Source of the DNA: Chelydra serpentina
Taxonomy: Eukaryota; Chordata; Testudines; Chelydridae
Length of the DNA stretch: 64,000 nt
Assembly (NCBI GenBank): GCA_037349315.1
Contig: JBAIAC010000003.1
Coordinates: forward strand, 11,346,501-11,410,500
Direction: 5' to 3'
Within the stretch, counting starts at the first letter, position 1; every line of letters begins with the position of its first letter. The notes under the pieces are model-generated. The model ran no database searches. It saw only the letters and a list, made by a program, of their open reading frames with translations, and was not told where the DNA came from. The position numbers and the translations under genes were made by a program. Below, in pieces: positions 32,016 to 44,228 of the stretch.

Positions 32016-34060
32016 AACTTAAACTTCCTTTTGTTGGCAAACTGCACTGCTCTCCCCTTCTCACCTCCTTCCCCCCCCCCCATCTATATCTGGCATGTGC
32101 AAGATCTTAACTATTTAAGCCTATAGAATTTCTTAGGGAAAGCACTGGCAAACACAATCGTATTTAAATGCATCTCACAGCTGTACTGATTAAATTTGAC
32201 CAAGTCCCCACTGAGCAATTTGTCATGGTTTATCAATACCTGGGCACGTCACTGTAACATTAGGTGTGCAGAACTACAAAGAATTTTTGTACACCCTATG
32301 CTATTTGTGCAGCATTGAGAATTATTTTTACAGAGTGGTTGTTAGAGTTGGGTTTTTTTGGGGGGTGGGGTATTTTGCCTGTTACATGCAGGATGGTGCG
32401 GTCCCCGAGCACCCCCTTGTGGGGAGACTCAGTGTTGCAGCTCTTCCAATCAGCTTCCCCATAGCACTCTTCAGCCAACTCACTGTAAAAAACTGACATG
32501 CCCCTCTGGCCAACTCACTTTAAAGCATTCGGCCCTTTCCAGAGTAACAGAGTCCCTTAGTCCAAGTCCAGAGTCTCTGGTCCCATTGGGCTCAGTTTAT
32601 CCCCTTCTTACAGATGGCTGCCACCAGCAATGGCCAGTATCATGGTCTAACTCATGGCTCCAATCAACCTGGCCACCCAGGTCAGGTCTACCCTCCTATC
32701 AAGGACCTCTGGCAAGCCATAGCCCTCAGCCAGCTCCTAGCTTGAGCCCACTTTCTAGATTTGTGTCAGAGACGCCTGTCTGCTCTCCTCCCTGTTAAAA
32801 CAGATTTTTAATGGCCCACTGCTGGGTGGATAATTACTGGTTCCAGTGGAAAAATTTGGGTACGATATGCTTAATGCACAACAATTTGAGAAAGAATCAC
32901 ACAAGTGGTAAAGGTTACATAATACACATCTCCCTAACAAGCCTTAATTCCCCAAGCATAAACCCTCAGTAAGTATGTTGGCCTTACACAGCATCCTGAT
33001 TGGCAAACAAAGCAGGTATGGCTACCAGTTTTAGATGGGGACTTCATTTCTTCCCCCAAGTACTTGGTGTGCCAAATGTCCCCTGGTTCAGGGTCTAGGT
33101 TAACCCCGAGGTCTGTGTCATGGGCCTCTTCAGATGTTAATTGGGGAACTAACTAACTAGTTTACTTTGCTTAGCATTTATACCTTTTGTTCTCAAAGGA
33201 GTCACATGTCCCAGGAATATGCCCTGTGAGTGTTTTATTATTGGTTTTTCTAATTAATATTTCAGAAGGGGGGTTGCAAAACAGACACAGGTCAAAGATC
33301 AATCAACATTTACCCTCTTAGTAATCATTTACATGAGTGCTTAGTGTGGTGTCCTCCAAAGGGGGTTATTTTGTACCAAGCCCACTGATGGTGTTTTTAC
33401 ATATTCTTTACTTGGTCAACTGGTCATCGGCTGACATGTTTCAAAATCTCATGTTGAAACATGCACAAATTGAGTCATTTCAGCACTTCCAGTACATTTC
33501 CACACCATCTAATGCTAAGAGAATCCTGCTCCCAGAATCCTTTAGCAAATGCAGACGTGCCAAGCCATACCAAACTCATGTTCACCACATTCATTCATAT
33601 CAGTCATTTATAATAATTCAGCACGGTCCCAACACTCCCCCATCCAGCGCCAACTGCTGGGGTTTTCCTCTCTGGCTCTGAGAGGGGAGAGTTCCCAGTC
33701 ACAGGAGACTCACTGCCCCCCTCCACAGCTCTCCTTCTCAGCTAACCAGTCACTCCAGCCTGCAAGTTCTGTAGGCCTTCCTGAGAACACCCTCTCTGCT
33801 TCCTTTTCCTCCTAGTAAGTCCCACACTCTACACAAGTTTAGCAGGGCAGAGCTAAAGTGACCAGGACTGAATGGCCCCAGTCATCTTGGCCTTAGAGGC
33901 AGGCTGTCCTGTGACAGTCTTAGCAACTGAATTCACAACAAACAGCATAGTGCAACAAACAGAAACTGACTTAGAGTAAGTGAAATGACCGAATTCCACT
34001 TGAGGGCCCCAATCCCTCAAGCACTTCAGCACATGTTTAACATGAGTGGCTGCCATACTC
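32016..34060. other. Unclassified DNA, possible LTR-type content
   Basis: No exon recognised. 32390-32760 and 33640-33880 are C-rich on the plus strand with short repeated phrases (CAACTCACT...; CAGTCACAGGAGACTC) reminiscent of LTRs. I found no TG/CA ends or TSDs, so no element is called. Confidence 0.35.
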
Positions 34061-34069
34061 AACTGCTCA

Positions 34070-34456
34070 AAAATCATGAGAAGACCCCTCCCCTAAATCA
34101 TGAGGTTTATTTTTTAACTTAATACATATTGGTGCTATTTATTGTCTTCTAGCTTTTCTCTGCAGCCATGAGGGCTAGAAGTATACTTTATAAAATACAA
34201 TGATTCGCTCCATCATATGACTCCTGGAGATGGGGCTTTAAGAAAAAACACTAAGGATGACATCATCCCTGCTTAGGCCCCTTTATGACATGTAAAAGCA
34301 CTGTAATGGGATGGAGGAGGAAACTTGTACAGCTCCCTCTCAAAGCTCGGTCCCCAGTGTAAGTAAGGGGCACGTCCTTTTAGAAGCTGAGCCCAGATTC
34401 TTATAGTAAAGATCACAAGACTCACCATAAAATCATGAAAGCTGGCAATACAAAAG
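34070..34456 (-). repeat. Dispersed repeat family (GATTGCCAACTCATGA type), copy 2
   Basis: Inverse match to 21605-21835 at both ends (ATTGCCAGC...TCATGATTTT at 34456; CTTAAAGCCCCATCTCC near 34240), with about 130 bp of extra sequence between them. Confidence 0.55.
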
Positions 34457-37110
34457 GACAAACAAATTTAATTTGTGCCAATTAACAAGATCTCTCCTGG
34501 TATCAATGTAAAGAACACCACAGAAACAGGAGTGTAAAAAGGTTCAAAAAAATTTGAATGGGTCTAATATTCAAAAAAACACAGCAAAAGTTCCAGTTCT
34601 GTTATTGTCTCTGAATTTCCAGGTATGTAAGCATTAGTGGGACTTGGCGGAGGGTAAGGAAGAAGAAAAAACAAAAACAAACACTCAGATGCACTGAAAT
34701 CAATGTGAGTTTTGCCATTGACTTCAATGGGGACAGGATTTCACCCCAGGTCTTAATTCAGATTGTTATATGCACTAAATGGATACCTTGCATATTTGAT
34801 TTTCCATGAAAAAAAAATACATACTTTTGTATCGTTTCCAAAGTGACTTGTAATTCCTGAATAATTTTCTTCCCACCAATTTAATGGGAAATAATGTCAT
34901 AGGCACTAAGCCAAAGTCATCGGTTTGCACACAATGCAGATGGTTTGGCCATTTTACTTGAGTTTAGGGACTGAGACTCTGTTGCTGGCTGATTTGAAAA
35001 TGGATTTCCACTCTTAAAAATCCACATTTTCTTTTGCAACTGAAAAGATGAAGCCATATGTTGCTGCATTAATACTTTACAGTGTCAGGCACCTATAACC
35101 GGTACTATGGGATAACTCTTTTCAATCTGAGTTTTTGCACAGGAGCAGCCTACCAAACCAACCAAAGAAATTTTTTTATTAATACAAAGATTCAGTTCCC
35201 TTATTGTTTTATTGCATGTAGCATGACATGTCTCCATTAGGACTTTGATTTAAGGTATTACTGTCTGGAATATCTGCATTCAAATACCCAGTATGTTTAT
35301 ATAGAGCTAGAAAAATTTTGATGGCATTAACATAAATAAATTGAAGAAGTCTAACTCGGAACATTTCCTAGTCTATGTCTCTCTATTGTAATAGCCTCAA
35401 GGAGTCAGATTGAGATGTTAATTATATTGCCTTTCAAGTCAAGTGCCATGCATTATTAATGATTACTACTTATAGGGCTAGATCCTATAAGGTGCTGGGT
35501 TTACTGGACTCATCCTTCACCAGAAAAGCACTTTGCCACAAGCATGCTATTAACTCTGCATGGGAAACGGTTTTCCCAGCAAGTGAGAATTTCCCATCCA
35601 AGAGTTTCCCATTCCTAGATCAGGACAAACACCCAACAAAAATTTCAAAAGTTTTCACGAACTGAACCTGAAAAAACCTATGGTCATTGCTGGAGACTAG
35701 GATTAAGCAGCATCTTTGTACTGAATAGAGAGCCAGGCCCCTCCAGATGCTGCACCTAAATACAGGGACAGAACCCCAGATTCACCCTCCATCCCTCACT
35801 AGGAGGCAGACTAGGACCTATTCCCTGTCAATGCAACTGTAAAACTGGAGGCTGTGTTGTATGTACCCAGACTGATTAGATTGAGCAGCCTTTCCCCTTC
35901 GTGAAGGGAGCAGATGTGTTCATTGTTGTAAGGCACAACTAACCCACCCAAACCTATGGTACCATCCAGGGATACAAGGCATTTTATAGTGCCTCTTTTT
36001 GAGGGATGGGGAGAGATTGTGGCATAGGTCATGAGAATGTAAACTCTTCCTAGGAGCAGCTGAATGCTCAGATGCAGTCGCTGAGCAAAGGAAAGTACTA
36101 GGCCAGATCCTCGGCAGGTGTAAAGCAGTGGAACATCATTCTTTGACCTCATTAGAGTGATGCAAACATGCCAATACTAAAGTATCTGGTTCTTATATTG
36201 CCCTTTTTGTTAGCAGATCTTAAAACACTTCACAATCTTTAGTGAACAACAGAGACGGACTCAGTTGCAATAAAAGAGTCCCTAGTTTTTTCCAGCCACT
36301 CAAGATCTAAGATCAAGGACTGGTTATAGACTGTTTATCTAGAAAACTGCCTTCTGGTTCCTCAAATGCATTTGCAGGAGGGTGGGAAAGACACCCATTC
36401 CTTTCTCTGCTTTCTGTCTTCCTCATTTGCCCTTCAATTCCTTCATTTTCCTAACCCACCTAGTCCTCTAATCTTACTTGATGTACAAGCAATTCCATTT
36501 GTGTTTCACAATTTACTTTCCTTTATGGAGTTTGCGCCAAAGTGGCTAAGGTTAGGGATAAGGACAAAAAATGGGAGCTCTGGAAAGTAAATAAATCATT
36601 TACATGTGGGCAGTTGAGGAATAAAGTTTCATGATGGTACAATATCTCCTCTACAGAGCTGCAAGGATGGTTATCACTGCTGTTTGTATTGCATTACACT
36701 ATGCATTTGAATTAATGTTACAGGCCTGTGCAAACCCACCTTCAGCACTAATACTTTGATCAATATGTTGATAAAGCAATCCTCCAGAAGACAAGAAAGC
36801 AAAGGATCCAAATGAATCTGTGCTTCTCTAACATTCACTGAAATAGATAACAAATGACCAGATATAGCTTTAGGGCACAACTTAGCCTAAAGCACCTTTA
36901 AAAACAAGAAGGGATTTGGTTTACATTTAGAATCAGCTGCGAGGCCTCTAGCCATTCATGTCTGAGAACTAACAATCAAATTCAATCGCAGGCAATTTCT
37001 TGATATTTTTGCTTACGTCACTAGTTAAGTTAACCTACCATTGCAAACAGCCAGATGGATGCAAACAGCCTAGTTAGAAAGGAGAGGTATAAAATTACCA
37101 GGCCAGTTTA
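34457..37110. other. Unique DNA with small ancient repeats
   Basis: Near 34700-34745 is the motif TTTTGCCATTGACTTCAATG; near 36095-36130 AGGCCAGATCCTCGGCAGGT. Both are parts of old palindromic amniote repeats. No exon or RNA gene recognised. Confidence 0.4.
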
Positions 37111-37244
37111 AGGCCATGATTCAGCAAACCTCCCTGGTCAGCACAGCATTTAAACACTAGTAAAGCTAAGGGTATGCTTAAATGCTTTGCTGACTAGAGA
37201 TGGACTTAAGCAGGTATGCAAGTGTTTTGTGGAACGAGGCCCTG
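37111..37244. repeat. Ancient palindromic repeat
   Basis: GGCCATGATTCAGCAAA at the left and an inverse-type GGCCTCGTTCCACAAAA at the right enclose ATGCTTAAATGCTTTGCTGA, the pattern of a very old, widely dispersed amniote palindromic element. Confidence 0.45.
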
Positions 37245-37257
37245 GCTTGGTGAAATC

Positions 37258-37270
37258 TATAATTAAATAG
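37258..37270 (+). repeat. 13-bp target site duplication of the PLE insertion (left)
   Basis: TATAATTAAATAG, identical to 40012-40024. Confidence 0.93.
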
Positions 37271-37368
37271 GTTTCAGTGTAGTAGCCGTTTTAGTCTGCG
37301 TCAGCAAAACGAAAAGAAAGAAAAACTTGTAGCACCTTAGAGACTAACAAATTTATTTCAGCATAAGC

Positions 37369-37396
37369 TTTCGTGGGTTAGTACCCACTTCATCGG
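37369..37396 (-). ncRNA. Hammerhead-like core, PLE minus part
   Basis: On the minus strand CCGATGA, stem GTGGGT-ACTA-ACCCAC (6 bp, tetraloop) and GAAA, followed by GCTTATGC. Confidence 0.45.
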
Positions 37397-37743
37397 ATGC
37401 ATGGAATGAAACATACAGTAGACAGATATTTATACAGTCAGAGAAACATAAGGTCGAGGTGCATAGACCAACCTTAAGAGGCTAATTAGTTGAGAGGAAC
37501 CATAACAGCAGGGGAAGAAAAACCTTTGAAGTGATAAACAAGATGGCCACACAGGTGTGAATGAGGATCATTAACTTAAGGGAAATAGATTCAATTAACG
37601 TAATGGCCGAGCCATTCCAAATCTCTATTTAATCCGGAGGCAATGCAACCTAGTTTGCATATCAATTCGAGTTCAATAGTTTCTCTTTGAAGTCTGCTTT
37701 TGGAGTTAATCTGTCGCAACACTGCTATCCTCAAGTCTGTCAC

Positions 37744-38145
37744 TCAGTGATTAGGGAGGTTGAAGTGTTCTCCTACTGGTTTTTGAATGTTATGATTCCT
37801 GATGTCAGATTTATGTCCATTTATTCTTTTGCGTAGAGACTGTCTGGTTTGGCCAATGTACATGGCAGAGGGGCATTGCTGGCACATGATGGCATATATC
37901 ACATTGGTAGATGTGCAGGTGAATGAGCCCTTGATGGCGTGGCGGATGTGATTAGGCCCTGTGATGGTATCACTTGAATCAATATGTGGACAGAGTTGGC
38001 ATCGGGCTTTGTTGCAAGGATAGGTTCCTGGGTTGGTGTTTTTGTTGTATGGTGTGTGGTTGCTGGTGAGTATTTGCTTCAGGTTGGGGGGCTGTCTGTA
38101 AGCAAGGATTGGTCTGTCCTCCAATATCTGAGAGTGAGGGATCAT
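37744..38145 (-). pseudogene. PLE linker and GIY-YIG endonuclease (minus part)
   Basis: CNKARCQLCPHIDSSDTI, then TNVIYAIMCQQCPSAMYIGQ gives the GIY/YIG core, LRKRINGHKSDI the catalytic Arg region, and EHFNLPNH the end of the open frame at a TGA. Further C-terminal codons (RQINSKSRLQRE-like to GHYVN) continue after the stop down to about 37600. The same stop occurs in the plus part, so it predates the insertion. Confidence 0.92.
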
Positions 38146-39347
38146 CTTTTAGGATAGGTTGTAGATCTTTGATGATGCGCTGGAGAGGTTTTAGTTGGGG
38201 GCTAAAGGTGACGGCTAGTGGTGTTCTGTTATTTTCTTTTTTGGGCCTGTCTTGTAGTAGGTGACTCCTGGGTACTCTTTTGGCCCTGTCAATCTGTTTT
38301 TTCACTTCAGCAGGTGGGTATTGTAGTTGTAAGAATGCTTGATAGAGATCTTGTAGGTGTTTGTCTCTGTCTGAGGGATTGGAGCAAATGCGGTTGTATC
38401 TTAGAGCTTGGCTGTAAACAATGGATCGTGTGGTGTGTCCAGGATGGAAGCTGGAAGCATGTAGGTAAGTATAGCGGTCAGTAGGTTTCCGGTATAGGGT
38501 GGTGTTTATGTGACCATCACTTATTAGCACAGTGGTGTCTAGGAAATGGACCGCTTGTGTGGACTGGTCTAGGCTGAGGTTGATGGTGGGATGGAAATTG
38601 TTGAAATCATGGTGGAATTCCTCAAGGGCTTCTTTTCCATGGGTCCAAATGATGAAGATATCATCAATGTAGCGCAAGTAGAGTAGGGGTGTTAGAACAA
38701 CGCTTCCTCAGCTCTCGTCACCTAAGTCAGCCATAAAAATGTTGGCATACTGTGGGGCCATATGGGTACCCATAGCAGTGCCACTGACTTGAAGGTAAAT
38801 ATTGTCCCCAAATGTGAAATAGTTGTGGGTGAGGACAAAAATCACAAAGTTCGGCCACCAGGTTAGCCGTGGTAGTATCGGCAATACTGTTCCTGACAGC
38901 TTGTAGTCCATCGTTGTGTGGAATGTTAGTGTAGAGGGCTTCTACATCCATAGTGGCCAGGATGGTGTTGTCTGGAAGATCACCGATGGATTGTAGTTTC
39001 TTCAGGAAGTCAGTGGTGTCGCGAAGATAGCTGGGAGTGCTGGAAGCATAGGGCCTGAGGAGAGAGTCTACATAGCCAGATAATCCTGCTGTTAGGGTGC
39101 CAATGCCTGAGATGATGGGGCGTCCAGGATTTCCAGGTTTATGGATCTTTGGTAGCAGATAGAATGTACCTGGTCGGGGTTCTAGGCACGTGTCTGTACA
39201 AATTTGTTCTTATGCTTTTCCAGGGAGTTTCTGGAGCAGATGGTGCAGTTTCTTTTGGTACTCCTCAGTGGGGTCAGAGGATAAAGGCCTGTAGAATGTG
39301 GAGTTAGAGCTGCCTGACAGCTTCTTGTTCATATTCCAACTTATTCA
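37979..39347 (-). pseudogene. PLE reverse transcriptase and linker (minus part)
   Basis: Reading down from 39347: NKLEYEQEAV, then RT blocks with LPKIHKPGNPGRPI-like codons around 39160, [12 protein letters not shown] (38951), [20 protein letters not shown] (about 38780) and the catalytic MRYIDDIFIIW at 38677. The thumb region follows, then the linker with RSHLLQDRP, SPQLKPLQRI and LKDDPSLS. PLE RTs are related to telomerase RT. Frame breaks occur near 38850, 38700, 38130 and upstream of 38951, so it is inactive. The 5' end of the element is missing. Confidence 0.9.
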
Positions 39348-39576
39348 TGATACCATCACAGGGCCTAATCACATCCACCACGCCATCAGGGGCTCATTCA
39401 CCTGCACATCTACCAATGTGATATATGCCATCATGTGCCAGCAATGCCCCTCTGCCATGTACATTGGCCAAACCGGACAGTCTCTATGCAAAAGAATAAA
39501 TGGACATAAATCTGACATCAGGAATCATAACATTCAAAAACCAGTAGGAGAACACTTCAACCTCCCTAATCACTGA
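39348..39576 (+). pseudogene. PLE GIY-YIG endonuclease (plus part)
   Basis: Begins within the linker at DTITGPNHIHHAIRGSF and repeats the GIY-YIG core MYIGQTG, LCKRINGHKSDI and EHFNLPNH, ending at the same TGA as the minus part. C-terminal codons go on to GHYVN at about 39729. The start of the open frame before 39348 is minus-part sequence read on the wrong strand. Confidence 0.92.
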
Positions 39577-39926
39577 GTGACAGACTTGAGGATAGCAGTG
39601 TTGCGACAGATTAACTCCAAAAGCAGACTTCAAAGAGAAACTGTTGAACTCGAATTGATATGCAAACTAGGTTGCATTGCCTCCGGATTAAATAGAGATT
39701 TGGAATGGCTCGGCCATTACGTTAATTGAATCTATTTCCCTTAAGTTAACGATCCTCATTCACACCTGTGTGACCATCTTGTTTATCACTTCAAAGGTTT
39801 TTCTTCCCCTGCTGTTATGGTTCCTCTCAACTAATTAGCCTCTTAAGGTTGGTCTATGCACCTCGACCTTATCATGTTTCTCTGACTGTATAAATATCTG
39901 TCTACTGTATGTTTCATTCCATGCAT

Positions 39927-39954
39927 CCGATGAAGTGGGTACTAACCCACGAAA
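39927..39954 (+). ncRNA. Hammerhead-like core, PLE plus part
   Basis: CCGATGA at 39927-39933, stem GTGGGT/ACCCAC at 39935-39950, GAAA at 39951-39954. Identical core to the minus part. Confidence 0.45.
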
Positions 39955-40011
39955 GCTTATGCTGAAATAAATTTGTTAGTCTAAGGTGCTACAAGTTTCT
40001 CTTATTTTCAT

Positions 40012-40024
40012 TATAATTAAATAG
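40012..40024 (+). repeat. 13-bp target site duplication of the PLE insertion (right)
   Basis: TATAATTAAATAG, identical to 37258-37270. Confidence 0.93.
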
Positions 40025-41259
40025 TTTCTGCTGTTTAATCAATCTAAAATACATCTGATACTGTCATGCTAACAACTCTGATCTTGATTTCTTACTTCAA
40101 GTTTAAGTTAGATTTTGAGCATTAACTTAGTTTTATAGTATTCTCTTGAGAGAGAGACGGACGGATTTAGAAAAATGTTTTGAATAAAATAAGTGTTTGT
40201 GCTGTTACATGTTGTGTGCGTATACCCCACTTTCCCCAGCCTCCCCCACCCCAACACCCCCGGTGCTGACTGCTAGACTAGAAGTCCAGTGGGTTTGTCT
40301 TCTGACCCAGTTCTCATTAAGCACTCCACGCCCTTAATAAAACCGCAGTAACTCATTCAACATCAGTTCTTTCACAAAAGCCAGAGTCCCAGAAATGGAT
40401 TTGTTTTGCGTTTCTTACATAATACCCTTCAGATGGTTTCTGCACTACTCCATAAAGTTTAATTGGTCAATAATTAGCCTCTACCTCCTCACCTGTCATA
40501 CGTGCTAGCCCTAACAATAGTAGCAATTCTCCCATGGAAGTCCCTTGAGATCCTTCAATAATTTCATGCATCAATAATACTTCATTGAAAACAAACAGAC
40601 TTAAAAACAGCTCCAAGGTTTCATGTTCTTCTGTAGCCAGGGAATAGTCAAGGAGCCATACATGTACTGATTTATAGCCAGGCTGCCTAGCGACCCTTCT
40701 AATTACATCATTTCATTAGTATATCCCCAGATGACCCACATTTCCTTCAGGGTGACAGAGTATACGTGCTCAGTTAGTCTGACTGGAGATGTGTGACTAA
40801 AGGAGGCAATGAAACCCAACGATGTGGAACCTGGAGACTATAAAGGCTAAGGTTCATTCAAGTGTTTTGAGTGAGAGGCATGGCCATCAGCTTGTGCTTC
40901 CATATGAGGAGATTGGGATTTGTTTTGGCGGGGTTGCTCTGTTGCCTATCTTAGGGGGCTGTAGAGTACCTCTTTGGCTCCCAGTTATGGGCCATATTCT
41001 GTCACTACCCTTAGACATGCTGAAGAGTATTTGCCTCAACTGTTTGCTGTGAGGCGATTGCACATTGTGAAGACAGGCCTCCTGTCCCCCATCCCTGCTT
41101 CTTTCAGGTACCATGGACACCATGTACATCTGACACAAGAAGGGGGCAAAGACTGGGCAAGTCTAGGGGAAGGTGGTCCAACAATAGGAGGACATGTTTG
41201 TCTCATCTCGGGCACTGTGAGGGCTACAGCGAAATCTTCTAGCCCCTGCTTGTATTACC
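40025..41259. other. Unique DNA, no gene recognised
   Basis: No repeat or coding signal identified. Confidence 0.45.
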
Positions 41260-41267
41260 ATCTACTG

Positions 41268-42008
41268 CAGTGGTTCCCAAACTTTAACAACCCATGAACC
41301 CCTTTCACTAAAATGTAAAGTCTCGCAAACCCCCTCCTAAAAGTGAATATTTAAATTAGAAAAGCAGTGATCTTGGAAATATAAAATTTGTGTTTAGGAC
41401 ATGCTTATTACACACTATTATTATTATGTATCATTACAGTATTTTGATTATGTTATGAAAATGGCAACACTCTTCCAAGATCTCACTTTCATAGCTTGTA
41501 TCACTTTGAATAAGCCTGTTATAAGACAAGGTTCCTATGTTTCATCAAGGAGTATCAGATGTCAAACAGCATGAAGGTATTTAAGAAGCCAGCTCAAAGA
41601 GTTCCTCCTACACAAACGTTCAGGTCTTGAGCAGTCCAGGCAAACAATGCACGTTACAACAAAGCTTAAACTTGTTCTTCATAATAATTTTAAAAATACT
41701 AGCTGCCTATTTAATTTAAAAAACAGCAAAAAATATCCACCACCCTTTTCATTTCTTATAAGGAATCTTGAAGTTTAAATCTCCTCAGTGTAATAGATAT
41801 GGTGGCTTTGATCTGCTTAGCTCTTAGAAGTCAAGGGGCTCTGGGCAGCTGGCCCCGTGCTGTCTGGGGTCCCTAGGGACAGCTCTGTCCACCATCCCTA
41901 GGGACAGCTCTGTCCACCATTAGGGAATTTCCCCCCCCCCCCCCAAGAACCGCCTGTAACATTATGCAAACCCCCAGGGGTTCACAAACCCCAGTTTGGG
42001 AACCACTG
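41268..42008. mobile_element. Non-autonomous hAT element with 16-bp TIRs
   Basis: 741 bp with perfect 16-bp terminal repeats CAGTGGTTCCCAAACT. Flanks ATCTACTG (41260-41267) and ATCTACCG (42009-42016) are an 8-bp TSD with one change. A 22-bp phrase (CCCTAGGGACAGCTCTGTCC) is duplicated in tandem near 41870-41920 and a C-run lies at about 41930-41944. No transposase. Confidence 0.93.
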
Positions 42009-42016
42009 ATCTACCG

Positions 42017-44228
42017 CAAAGTCCTCTCTGCAGCCAGGATCCTCAGATTAAAGAAAAAAGTGGGAATCCCTGGCAATCCAGCTTTATCAGAGCCAGAGTC
42101 TTGAGCTGAAATGGGTGTCTGGGCCTTTCAGGCTCCCCCCTTCCCTGGTTCATGGGCAAGTCCTGCAGCTGATTCCTATCCCTCCAAATGGAACAGTCTC
42201 CCCTGCTCCCCCTGCCTCCAGCCTTACTGGTGCCACCTCTCCATTGTTCCTAATGTACAATGGGAGAGAGAAGAATGGATACACAGCTCCTGCTTGTGTC
42301 AGGGTTATGAGCAGAGCTGTGTGAATAATTGGTTTGTTTGTATTTTGGGGGAGGTGGGGTTCAGACACTGGACCAGGAAAAAAGCCTGATTTCACCCAAC
42401 AGGATATTTTTTTATTTTTTTTTAGGAAAATGAAAATCAAATGTTTAATTCAACCCACAGTAAAACATTTATTCTGTTTTCAGGTGTTTTTACCTTTAAG
42501 TATAGCAAAGTTATATAACATTTTCTAGTGAAAAAATAGAAATGTTTTATATTGACTTTTGTTTAACTGAAAAACTAGTTTCTTCCCAGAAGAAAGATTC
42601 ATTCACTGGCATGAAGGAGAATAAAAAGTTACCAGCTCTAGTTATGAGGCCCTACTCAGTAAAAATTGTTGTAAAGTGCATGACAGATCAGTAGAATAAG
42701 CAAATCATAAACACCAGGCACCCAGCCCAGTGCAGTTTCCCTTAGGCTAAAGTTCACTTTGACATGGGAAAATACAGGACAAGCAGCCATTGGTACATGT
42801 AAATCGAAAGAATCACAGCTTCAGCAGTCTAGGTGGACTCAGTGAAGAGGGACTGTGGAGATATTTTAGCAGCAAACCTCTAACAAGTTCTGTTAAACAT
42901 GTGGAAATGGTGATTCATTTGTCTTAACATTAGACAATGAGTATACTTTCATAATGACAGGGAAAAGACCTGACCTCAAGACTTCCCTTCGGAGTAGGGA
43001 ATCAAAATTGGGAAAGGGGGACTCCAGCATGTACACCTTACCACTCTTTAGAAAAATGGTTGGAAAAATGGGTCAACCTTGCAAAGTCACTTATTAGTTC
43101 CTAACTTCATTCTCAAAACAGCTGAACTGTTGATTAAACCAGAGGCGGAGACCATGGAAGATTTCAGACAGAACAGTTAAAATTTAACAAAGTTACGAAC
43201 AACTGAACACAGGGTTTATAAATGGAAAAAAAAAAAGTGTGGCATCCTTAAATTTAGGTGTCGCCTTCAGTGCCCCATAAAATATAGATCTACACATAAT
43301 GTAGTATAGTTTTCCAGTGCACATATCTTAGGTTGTTTTTACATATATATTACATGCATTTGGTTAATTATTTCACCTTAAAGTCAACTGCAATCATCCT
43401 ACTCAATACTAAAAAAAGTTTTCCTTAAGTTTGTCATTAAACAAGAATGCAGGGGATTGTTTTGGCATGCTAGTAAAAAAAACAAACAGAAGAATGATAA
43501 TACTCCCATTATGATCCATTCTGCAATCAGAGCAGAGAAATAGTTACATCTCATAATTTATTGAATTCTCAGAAACTCCAAATATTGAAATCTATATATT
43601 ATCTGCAACTTCAAGATGACAAATACCATAACATATACAAAAAATAAATTACCCGTGAAAATTATGCCATCCTCGGGTTGCTTGGGCCTTAGGTATTGAT
43701 GGCACCTTGATTTCTCCCATCCTTTGCCTATGGCATGCAGTTTAGCCACCCAAGGATTGAAATGCTTTGGTCTAAAGTCCTTGGGCTCAATACAGGATAC
43801 ATTTAGTGATCTGTGTTATACATGAAATTGTCTGACACTTTAATCAGGATGATGCAAAAGGCTTAGGTGTATCAAAGAGCAAAGCCTAGCTCTGTAGCAC
43901 CAGTCATACTGTAGCAGACCTAATATTCACCTGGTCCAAGACTATCTCCAACAGCAGCACCAAATGCTTCAGAGAAAGCGGCAAAAACCATGCAGTAGGC
44001 AGATGTGGGATAATTCACCTCCTCCCATGAAGATCTCATCCTAATTTCAGTAATTAGGAATTGGTTTCAGCCCTTAAACATGAGGTTCTCTCTCTTCCCA
44101 TACTTTTTTTGTTGTTAATATTTTTGTTGTTAATATCCGGAGTTAAAATTATCCATCTAAACATTTATCCTCCATTGATTCTTGCTAATTTCACGAGGTG
44201 AGAGGAATCCTGTGGCAAAGAGTTCAGA
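42017..44228. other. Unique AT-rich DNA, no gene recognised
   Basis: Several A/T runs; short frames only. No recognisable repeat over most of it. Confidence 0.45.

Larger units (their letters stand above)
37271..40011. mobile_element. Penelope-like element inserted as an inverted composite
   Basis: One insertion bounded by identical 13-bp duplications. It consists of a long minus-strand PLE part (37271-39347: 3'-UTR, GIY-YIG, linker, RT) joined head to head to a short plus-strand part (39348-40011: GIY-YIG and 3'-UTR). The arms (about 37322-37972 and 39348-39998, 650 bp) are nearly identical and share the same internal stop after FNLPNH. Spacer about 1.37 kb. Matching flanks show both parts entered together. 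Confidence 0.92.

Noticed and set aside
32264..32798. Short overlapping frames as a possible gene
   Set aside because: Three frames overlap with no domain; the region looks like C-rich LTR-type sequence.
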